Source: JAEZJZ01 sp964450265
GTDB lineage: Bacteria > Bacillota > UBA994 > UBA5500
DNA length: 10,582 nucleotides
Assembly: GCA_964450265.1 (NCBI GenBank)
Contig: CAYVCY010000072.1
Span: 1-10,582, forward strand
Reading direction: 5' to 3'
This document shows positions 5,510 to 10,582 of the stretch, piece by piece. Every line of letters begins with the position of its first letter. Position 1 is the first letter of the stretch. The position numbers and the translations under genes are program-made. A model generated the notes under the pieces. The model was not told the origin of the DNA and did not search any database. It was given only the letters and a program-made list of their open reading frames with translations.

Positions 5510-7131
5510 CGGCACCGTTAGGAAATGATGTTCACGTAGCCGGCATCTTGTCCTTTCTTAACCTAGCCGAACAACAAGGGTATGACACAGCTTTCCTGGG
5601 GCCGGCTACCGGTGTGGCCGGCATCGTCGATGCAGCCCAGGAATACAGACCGGATATCCTGGCGCTCAGTTATCGGTTGACGCCGGAGGTAGTCACCGAC
5701 CTAGTGGAGGGAGTGCGGCAGGCGTTGATCGAGTCTGGTCTGGGAGACGTGCCCTTAATCTTCGGCGGCACTGCTCCGGTAGCCAAGGCAGCGGCCGCTA
5801 CCGGCCATTTTGTCCGGGCTTTCTCTGGTCTAGAGCGGGTGGAAGAGGTGATCGCTTTCCTGCAGGGCCGGGATGTCGGCGATGCAGCCACCCGTTACCC
5901 AGACACCTTGCTGCAGCGCATTGCCGGCAAGAAACCATATCCTTTGCTGCGCCATCACTTCGGCCTGCCTAGCCTCCCGGAGACGATTGCCGGAGTGCAT
6001 GAGATCGCCGAGGCTAAGGTGCTGGACGTGATCTCCCTTGGGCCGGATCAGAACGCCCAGTCTAGCTTCTTCCGCCCAGATGAGATGGATCCTGCTCAAA
6101 CTGGGGCAGGTGGCGTGCCGTTGCGCCGAGCGGATGATCTGCAAGCCATCTATGCAGCTAGCCAGACTGGCAACTATCCATTGCTGCGGGTTTATGCGGG
6201 AACTAGGGACCTGTTGTCCTGGGCTAAAATGTCGCGGGAGACAATTCATAACGCCTGGGGTGCCATTCCGCTCTGTTGGTATAGCGAATTGGATGGACGT
6301 TCCAACCGCCCTCTGTTGACGGCAATGCGGGAGAATCTGCAGACCATCCGCTGGTATGCTGAGCAGGGGTTGCCTGTGGAAGTGAACGAGAGTCATCATT
6401 GGAGCCTGCGGGAGTCAAGCGACACCATCGCCGTAGTGATGGCTTACTTAGCGGCCCACAACGCGAAAGCGCTAGGGGTCAAGCATTACGTAGCTCAATA
6501 CATGTTTAACACTCCAAATGGTAGTTGGTACGATCAGGACTTGGCCAAGATGCTGGCCAAGAAGCAGCTGATTTCCTCCTTACACGATCAACATTTCCAA
6601 AGCTACACCGAGGTGCGCACCGGATTAGCCAGCCTTTCGGCCAACTTAGATCAGGCTAAGGGACAGTTAGCATCCTCTATTCATCTCGCCCTTTCGTTGC
6701 ATCCGGACATCGTGCATGTGGTCGGTTACTCTGAGGCCGACCATGTAGCCCGAGCTCACGAGGTGATTGAGAGCTGCGAGATCATCAACGGTGTGCTGCA
6801 AAATACCCGCAATGGACTTCCCGCAGCGGAGCAAGATCCGGCGGTGAAGCTGCGGCAGCAGCAGCTGCTGGACGAGGCCGCCGTTCTGCTGGCCGCCATC
6901 AGGAACTTGGGACAGGGTGCGGCCGAAGACCCATTGGTTTCGCCGGAAGTCCTGGTGCAAGCCATCCGTCTGGGTCTGTTGGACGCCCCCCACCTGAAGG
7001 GTAATCCGATAGCTAAAGGCCAGCTGGTGACCAGAATGCTAAATGGTGCCTGTGTGGCAGTGCACCCCGAAACGCTGCAGCCGATCACAGAGACTGAACG
7101 GCTGGAGTTGTGGCCTAAGATCAATGATTAA
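5482..7131 (+). CDS. Cobalamin-binding, mutase-like protein (N-terminal B12 domain fused to large catalytic-type domain)
   Basis: A 549-residue cytoplasmic protein. Residues about 7-130 form a B12-binding Rossmann-like domain with DVHVAG (16-21; DxHxxG, His18 as the expected lower cobalt ligand), LSYRL (62-66; SxL loop) and FGGTAP (94-99; GG motif). Residues about 150-549 are one large domain with conserved-looking stretches such as VISLGPDQNAQSSFF (183-197), YAGTRDLLSWAKM (238-250), VEVNESHHWSLR (299-310) and YVAQYMFNTPNGSWYDQDL (336-354). It resembles a TIM-barrel mutase such as the glutamate mutase large subunit, but I see no decisive match. The protein is sometimes likely to be labelled methionine synthase because of the B12 domain; there is no visible homocysteine or methyltetrahydrofolate module. 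GTG 5482 has an excellent GGAGG (5471-5475) 6 nt upstream. The overlapping GlmL-like gene implies an adenosylcobalamin radical mutase. The substrate is unknown. Confidence 0.8.
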   Translation: MAERKRKILAAPLGNDVHVAGILSFLNLAEQQGYDTAFLGPATGVAGIVDAAQEYRPDILALSYRLTPEVVTDLVEGVRQALIESGLGDVPLIFGGTAPVAKAAAATGHFVRAFSGLERVEEVIAFLQGRDVGDAATRYPDTLLQRIAGKKPYPLLRHHFGLPSLPETIAGVHEIAEAKVLDVISLGPDQNAQSSFFRPDEMDPAQTGAGGVPLRRADDLQAIYAASQTGNYPLLRVYAGTRDLLSWAKMSRETIHNAWGAIPLCWYSELDGRSNRPLLTAMRENLQTIRWYAEQGLPVEVNESHHWSLRESSDTIAVVMAYLAAHNAKALGVKHYVAQYMFNTPNGSWYDQDLAKMLAKKQLISSLHDQHFQSYTEVRTGLASLSANLDQAKGQLASSIHLALSLHPDIVHVVGYSEADHVARAHEVIESCEIINGVLQNTRNGLPAAEQDPAVKLRQQQLLDEAAVLLAAIRNLGQGAAEDPLVSPEVLVQAIRLGLLDAPHLKGNPIAKGQLVTRMLNGACVAVHPETLQPITETERLELWPKIND

Positions 7132-8506
7132 TCAGGACCTGGCTCTGCTATGCGATATCGGCAGCACCTTTACAAAACTGAACGCCGTAGATTTGGTCAG
7201 TAAAAGGCTGATGGCTAAGAGCTCCGTTCCTACTACCAGCGAGGATGTGTCCTCTGGTTTTCTGCAGGCGCTGGAGGGGCTGCAGCAGCAGCTCTCTGGG
7301 CCTGCTGCTTTTTCCTTGCGCCTGGCTGCTAGCAGCGCCGCCGGCGGATTGAGGATGGTGGCTATTGGGCTGGTGCGAGACTTGACCGGAGAGGCGGCCC
7401 GCCTGGCGGCCCTCGGCGCAGGCGCAAGGGTAGAGGCAGTGTTCTGCCAGCGCCTGCAGCCTGAGGACCTGGCAGCCATCGCCAGGCTGGCACCGGACAT
7501 CATTCTGTTGGTAGGCGGCACCGATGGAGGGGACGACCAAATCCTGCCCTACAACGCCCGCCAGTTGGCAGAATGCGGACTGGATGTGGCGGTGGTGGTG
7601 GCCGGGAATCGGGAGGTTTCCCCGGCTGCCGTGGCGCTGTTGCAGAGTGCAGGCATGGAGGCAGTCTTGGCGGAGAACGTGATGAAGCGGTTAGGGGAGA
7701 CATCTGTGGACGATGCTAGGCAGGCAATCCGCCGCCTGTTTCTGCGGCGTATCGTCCGGGCCAAGGGTCTGGACAGACTGCAGCAGGAATTTGGGCTATC
7801 CATTACCATGCCCACCCCGGTGGCTGTTCTGCAGGGGCTCCGTCTGTTAGCCGAAGCAGAAGGTGAATTGTTGGCGGTGGACGTGGGCGGCGCGACTACC
7901 GATGTCTATTCGTTGGCGTCAGGTCAACCCAGCGATGATCTCCTGATTCCTACCGGGTTGCGGTTGCCTTACGCGCACCGCAGTGTGGAGGCAGATTTGG
8001 GGATGCGGTCCAGCGCTGCTGCCGTCGCCCAGCGCTACGATCGGCAGCTGACTCGGATGGCCGATCGGGAGGGCCTGTCGTCAATTGACTGGTCGGCCTG
8101 GTGCCGGCTGCTGGCCACTCAGCCGGGCTGGCTGGCTGACAGCCTGATGGATGCTCAGCGCGAGCTAGTGTTGGCCCGGGTTGCAGTGCAGGAAGCGGTG
8201 GATCGCCATGTAGGCCGCTTACAGCCCTTCGTTACCCCCTATGGCCGCAGTTGGTTATTATGGGGTAAAGACTTGCGCCCGATTCGCCGGGTGATCGGCA
8301 TCGGAGGAGTTCTGCGACATGCGCAAAACCCCGAAAAGATCTTGGAGGGAGCGCGGTGGGATCAGGCTCAGCCAGATCGCCTGAAACCGACCGATCCAGA
8401 GTATCTCTTAGATAGCGATTATGTCATCTCAGCAGCTGGCCTGTTAGCCGAGATTGCCCCGGAATGTGCCCTTAGCTTGATGCGTCAAAGTCTGAGTCTT
8501 GCTTAA
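7124..8506 (+). CDS. GlmL/MutL-family reactivating chaperone for a B12-dependent mutase
   Basis: A 460-residue protein of the actin/Hsp70-like ATPase superfamily, GlmL/MutL group (TIGR01319-type). These proteins sit beside adenosylcobalamin-dependent glutamate mutase and ornithine aminomutase genes and are thought to exchange damaged cofactor using ATP. Visible motifs are LCDIGSTFTKLNAVD (9-23, phosphate-1), GGLRMVAIGLVRDLTGEAARLAALGAGA (74-101, a family signature), ILLVGGTDGGDD (127-138), LLAVDVGGATTDVYSL (249-264, phosphate-2) and RVIGIGGVLRHA (389-400, adenosine). I chose ATG 7124, because MINQDLALLCDIGS gives the family's usual short N-terminus. The frame extends upstream to 7043, but that would add 27 unrelated residues inside the mutase gene. 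The start overlaps the mutase stop by 8 bp with only a weak ribosome binding site, implying translational coupling and roughly matched expression. Confidence 0.92.
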   Translation: MINQDLALLCDIGSTFTKLNAVDLVSKRLMAKSSVPTTSEDVSSGFLQALEGLQQQLSGPAAFSLRLAASSAAGGLRMVAIGLVRDLTGEAARLAALGAGARVEAVFCQRLQPEDLAAIARLAPDIILLVGGTDGGDDQILPYNARQLAECGLDVAVVVAGNREVSPAAVALLQSAGMEAVLAENVMKRLGETSVDDARQAIRRLFLRRIVRAKGLDRLQQEFGLSITMPTPVAVLQGLRLLAEAEGELLAVDVGGATTDVYSLASGQPSDDLLIPTGLRLPYAHRSVEADLGMRSSAAAVAQRYDRQLTRMADREGLSSIDWSAWCRLLATQPGWLADSLMDAQRELVLARVAVQEAVDRHVGRLQPFVTPYGRSWLLWGKDLRPIRRVIGIGGVLRHAQNPEKILEGARWDQAQPDRLKPTDPEYLLDSDYVISAAGLLAEIAPECALSLMRQSLSLA

Positions 8507-8510
8507 GAGA

Positions 8511-8536
8511 GCTGCCCCTGTGGCGGCCTTTTCTTT
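8511..8536 (+). terminator. Probable terminator of the dehydrogenase-mutase-GlmL operon
   Basis: GCTGCC (8511-8516) pairs with GGCGGC (8522-8527, one T.G pair) around a CCTGT loop, followed by CTTTTCTTT. It starts 4 nt after the stop codon. The stem is short but GC-rich and the pyrimidine tract is good. Confidence 0.62.
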
Positions 8537-8635
8537 GGGTGCCTATTGGTGACGGCAGCCGCCTCTCTAAATTGGGCAGGAATGAGCGGCGCAGCTACCG
8601 AAAGAATATATAGTCTGCACATGAAGTTGTTTACT

Positions 8636-8757
8636 TCTTAGCAACAGCTTGCTGTTGCGGGCAATAAAGCGATTGTTACGCAAGTAACTATCGGCTTGTA
8701 CATCTTAGCAACAGCTTGCTGTTGCGGGCAATAAAGCGATTGTTACGCAAGTAACTA
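8636..8757. repeat. 67-bp tandem repeats with internal hairpins, running into an assembly gap
   Basis: One complete unit (8636-8702) is followed without spacing by an identical 55-bp start of the next unit (8703-8757), where the N gap begins. Each unit contains a perfect inverted repeat GCAACAGC-TT-GCTGTTGC and a second hairpin with stem GTTAC-GCAA-GTAAC extended by GAT/ATC. A related small hairpin, GAAGT-TGTTT-ACTTC (8623-8637), precedes the first unit. No coding potential is evident. Bases 8537-8635 hold nothing else I can identify. Confidence 0.85.
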
Positions 8758-8857
8758 NNNNNNNNNNNNNNNNNNNNNNNNNNNNNNNNNNNNNNNNNNN
8801 NNNNNNNNNNNNNNNNNNNNNNNNNNNNNNNNNNNNNNNNNNNNNNNNNNNNNNNNN
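8758..8857. other. Assembly gap of exactly 100 N
   Basis: One hundred N in a row is a conventional placeholder length, so the true distance is unknown. Left and right flanks are in phase with the 67-bp repeat: the left ends at unit base 55 and the right resumes at unit base 56. Any apparent open frame across it is meaningless. Confidence 0.97.
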
Positions 8858-8875
8858 TCGGCTTGTACATCTTAG
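8858..8875. repeat. End of the last 67-bp repeat unit after the gap
   Basis: The first 12 bases after the gap are identical to the last 12 bases of the repeat unit (8691-8702), followed by six more that match the start of the next unit (TCTTAG). The sequence then diverges into the short murD leader. This marks the right edge of the tandem array. Confidence 0.8.
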
Positions 8876-8913
8876 CCAAAAAGCAATGCCAGATACGATA
8901 GGGGTGGGTGTAG

Positions 8914-10314
8914 GTGCTGACAGAACGTCAACAGACTGTGCTTGGACTACTCCAGGGCAAGCGAGTGGCTGTGATCGGGATCGGATTGCGTAGCGGCGTT
9001 CCGCTGATCCGCTTCTTGCTACAGGCAGGCTGTCAGGTAGTAGCCTGCGATCGCAAGCAGGAGCATGAGTTGGGGGATGTCTTCGCTGCCCTAGCGGGGC
9101 TGCCGGTAGATTATCAATTGGGAGCAGGCTATTTGGCAGGCCTGGAACGCTGCCAACTGCTTTTTCGCACGCCTGCGATGCGGCCAGATACGCCGGAGTT
9201 GCTGACGGCAGCGGCAGCCGGGGCCCGGTTGACCAGCGAGATAGAGCTAGTCTTTTCGCTGGCTAGCGCTCCGATCACCGGCATCACCGGCAGTGAGGGG
9301 AAGACCACTACCACCTCCTTAATCGCTGCCATGCTGCGTGCTGACGGGCATGTAGTTCACCTCGGGGGCAACATTGGCCATTCGCTGGTGGAGGAGGTGC
9401 TGGACATCGGTGAAACTGCCGAAATCGTGCTGGAGCTGAGCAGCTTTCAGTTGATGAGCATGCGCAAGAGCCCACATACTGCCCTGGTGACCAACTTGAG
9501 TCCCAACCATCTGGACTACCATCGCTCTATGGAAGAATATATCAGCGCCAAAGCGAACATCCTCAAGCATCAAACAGGCGAGGATCTGCTTGTCCTCAAT
9601 TGGGACAACTATCCTACCCGTCAACTGGCCCAGTCTGCTCCGGGGCACGTACTTTGGTTCAGCCGCCAGGGCACAGTCAGCGAGGGCGCCTGCCTGCAGG
9701 ATGATCAAATCGTTCTGGTGGATGGTGACCGGACGATACCGGTTTGCGCGATCGGGGACTTAGTCCTGCCTGGATTGCATAACGTGGAAAATGTCTTGGC
9801 TGCAGTGGCCATTGCCTACGCAAAAGGGGTGAGTCTATCAGCCATCAAGAGCGCCGCGACCACCTTTGTCGGTGTGGAGCATCGACTGGAGTTTGTGCGG
9901 GAGCTGGCAGGGGTGAAATACTACAACGATTCCAAGGCAACTTCCCCTTCCAGCACTATCGCCGGGTTGAAAGCTCTTTCGAGCCCGGTTGTCTTAATTG
10001 CTGGCGGCTATGACAAAAAGATTCCCTTCCAAACGCTTGCGGAAGCTCTGCTGGGAAAAGTGCGCGCCTTAGCGCTGATCGGGGAAACGGCGGACAGAAT
10101 TGCCGATGCGGTGGCAGGCCTTGGAGACCAATCGCTTGCAAACTTGGCTTTGCGTAAGTTCGATTCAATGGAAGAGGCCGTGGCTTGGTGCCGTCAGCAA
10201 GCGCAGCCAGGCGATGCGGTTGTGCTGTCGCCTGCCTGCGCCAGTTTCGACATGTTTAAAGACTTCGAACAGCGAGGCCAAGCATTCAAGCAGCTGGTAG
10301 CCCAGCTGCACTGA
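8914..10314 (+). CDS. murD: UDP-N-acetylmuramoyl-L-alanine:D-glutamate ligase
   Basis: Cytoplasmic Mur ligase adding D-Glu to UDP-MurNAc-L-Ala with ATP in peptidoglycan synthesis. At 466 residues it is full length. The N-terminal UDP-binding domain begins KRVAVIGIGLRSG (16-28). The ATP domain has the P-loop GITGSEGKTTTT (123-134), GGNIGHSL (151-158), ELSSFQL (174-180), NLSPNHLDYH (194-203) and SAKANIL (211-217), whose Lys213 matches the carbamylated lysine of MurD. HNVENVLAA (289-297) and HRLEF (323-327) mark the start of the last domain, with YNDSKATSPSS (337-347), LIAGGYDKKIPF (361-372) and LSPACASFDMFKDFEQRG (438-455), the D-Glu-binding end. The start is GTG 8914, with GGGGTGG (8901-8907) 6 nt upstream. 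Unusually, it stands alone, not in a division/cell-wall cluster. Its TGA stop is part of a 33-nt palindrome. Confidence 0.95.
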   Translation: MLTERQQTVLGLLQGKRVAVIGIGLRSGVPLIRFLLQAGCQVVACDRKQEHELGDVFAALAGLPVDYQLGAGYLAGLERCQLLFRTPAMRPDTPELLTAAAAGARLTSEIELVFSLASAPITGITGSEGKTTTTSLIAAMLRADGHVVHLGGNIGHSLVEEVLDIGETAEIVLELSSFQLMSMRKSPHTALVTNLSPNHLDYHRSMEEYISAKANILKHQTGEDLLVLNWDNYPTRQLAQSAPGHVLWFSRQGTVSEGACLQDDQIVLVDGDRTIPVCAIGDLVLPGLHNVENVLAAVAIAYAKGVSLSAIKSAATTFVGVEHRLEFVRELAGVKYYNDSKATSPSSTIAGLKALSSPVVLIAGGYDKKIPFQTLAEALLGKVRALALIGETADRIADAVAGLGDQSLANLALRKFDSMEEAVAWCRQQAQPGDAVVLSPACASFDMFKDFEQRGQAFKQLVAQLH

Positions 10315-10342
10315 CACGTGGGGACCGTCCCCACGTGTCAGT
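10310..10342. repeat. 33-nt perfect palindrome overlapping the murD stop codon
   Basis: Two 16-nt arms, 10310-10325 and 10327-10342, are exactly complementary around a single C at 10326; the core reads GTGGGGAC-C-GTCCCCAC. The murD TGA (10312-10314) is bases 3-5 of the left arm. There is no T-tract, so it is not a classic terminator, though the hairpin could stabilise or end the transcript. It looks like a REP-type dispersed element similar to the one at 1166-1246. Confidence 0.85.
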
Positions 10343-10351
10343 CGCGGCCGC

Positions 10352-10380
10352 TTGCCAGTTCGCCCACCATTGTGTATAAT
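10352..10380 (+). promoter_or_regulatory. Sigma-A-type promoter of tRNA-Arg
   Basis: -35 TTGCCA (10352-10357), an exact 17-bp spacer and a consensus -10 TATAAT (10375-10380). Transcription would begin around 10387, about a dozen bases before the tRNA 5' end. Confidence 0.87.
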
Positions 10381-10399
10381 AGCTAAGTGTCATCGGCAC

Positions 10400-10474
10400 G
10401 CGCCCGTAGCTCAGTGGATAGAGCACCAGACTCCGGATCTGGGTGCGGAGGTTCGATTCCTCTCGGGCGTACCA
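10400..10474 (+). tRNA. tRNA-Arg, anticodon CCG
   Basis: A complete cloverleaf can be drawn. The acceptor GCGCCCG (10400-10406) pairs with CGGGCGT (10464-10470, G.U closing). The D-arm is GCTC/GAGC (10409-10412, 10421-10424) with an AGTGGATA loop. The anticodon stem CCAGA/TCTGG (10426-10430, 10438-10442) has loop CTCCGGA, anticodon CCG (10433-10435). The T-arm GGAGG/CCTCT (10447-10451, 10459-10463) has loop TTCGATT. The discriminator is A and CCA (10472-10474) is encoded. It reads arginine codon CGG. Confidence 0.97.
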
Positions 10475-10488
10475 TTTTGTCAAATACT

Positions 10489-10522
10489 GAGCTATCGAGC
10501 TGTTTCGATGGCTCTTATGTTT
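10489..10522 (+). terminator. Possible terminator after tRNA-Arg
   Basis: GAGCTATCGA (10489-10498) pairs with TCGATGGCTC (10505-10514) over 10 bp with one T.G wobble and a GCTGTT loop. TTATGTTT follows. The stem is good but the T-tract is broken, so confidence is moderate. Confidence 0.5.
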
Positions 10523-10570
10523 CGACGACCTGTTTTCAAAATGTTGTTCATTTACAATCGAGAACAGGAC

Positions 10571-10582
10571 AGATCGGAAGAG
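10571..10582. other. Illumina adapter remnant at scaffold end
   Basis: The last 12 bases, AGATCGGAAGAG, are exactly the start of the standard Illumina TruSeq adapter. They are almost certainly untrimmed library sequence and not genomic DNA. Confidence 0.93.

Noticed and set aside
4925..5515. Long antisense open frame within the dehydrogenase gene (also 5830-6399 and 4216-4842 on the minus strand)
   Set aside because: They lie opposite strongly supported genes, have no ribosome binding site or recognisable domain, and follow from GC-rich codon structure.
7043..7123. Upstream extension of the GlmL-like gene to 7043
   Set aside because: It adds 27 residues with no similarity to the family N-terminus and lies inside the mutase gene. 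ATG 7124 gives the typical short start before the phosphate-1 motif.
5482..7131. Methionine synthase or D-ornithine aminomutase large subunit
   Set aside because: There is no folate or homocysteine module, the GlmL neighbour argues for a mutase, and no pyridoxal-phosphate site or small OraS-type partner gene is visible.
8601..8615. TATAGT as a -10 box before the repeat array
   Set aside because: No matching -35 lies at 16-18 bp, and AT-rich sequence alone is not enough.
8636..8875. CRISPR array
   Set aside because: The whole 67-bp unit is repeated with no variable spacer between short repeats, and no cas gene is present.
8688..8879. Minus-strand open frame across the N gap
   Set aside because: It reads through 100 unknown bases and repeat sequence, so it is not a real gene.

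Overview
The window looks like a complete draft scaffold from an anaerobic, low-to-mid-GC Gram-positive (Firmicutes/Clostridia-type) bacterium, G+C in the fifties by eye. This rests on strong GGAGG/GAGGTG ribosome binding sites with frequent GTG/TTG starts, a GlmL/MutL-type B12-enzyme chaperone, a clostridial-style MurD, and extragenic palindromes of the GGGGACNGTCCCC kind that I associate with such genomes. The taxonomic call is inference. Two technical marks show it is draft assembly: a run of exactly 100 N (8758-8857) and an Illumina adapter stub on the last 12 bases (10571-10582).

Layout. 2-1132 (+): M20-family amidohydrolase, 5' end cut by the scaffold edge. 1133-1307: extragenic sequence with two palindromic repeat elements. 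1308-2102 (+): SpoU/TrmH-type RNA methyltransferase, ending at a terminator shared with the convergent 3142-2162 (-) D-Ala-D-Ala-ligase-like ATP-grasp enzyme. 3308-3760 (+): YbjN-like protein with a strong terminator. 3898-4206 (+): PadR-type repressor with an extended -10 promoter and a palindromic operator over its transcription start. 4349-8506 (+): a tight three-gene operon of an octopine/opine-dehydrogenase-family oxidoreductase, a 549-residue cobalamin-binding mutase-like protein and a GlmL/MutL-family reactivator (28-bp and 8-bp gene overlaps), ending at a probable terminator. 8636-8875: 67-bp tandem repeats interrupted by the N gap. 8914-10314 (+): murD, whose stop codon lies inside a 33-nt perfect palindrome. 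10400-10474 (+): tRNA-Arg(CCG) with its own sigma-A-type promoter.

The most interesting part is 3819-8506. The GlmL-family protein strongly implies that its overlapping neighbour is an adenosylcobalamin-dependent mutase. That neighbour has the B12-binding module at the N-terminus, fused to a large C-terminal domain that I cannot assign to a characterised mutase. Co-translation with an opine-dehydrogenase-like enzyme suggests a two-step pathway in which a carbon skeleton or amino group is rearranged and the product (or substrate) is oxidised or reduced, probably in amino-acid metabolism. The substrate is unknown. The PadR gene just upstream is a plausible local regulator. The remaining genes are housekeeping or loosely characterised and show no obvious functional link to this operon.
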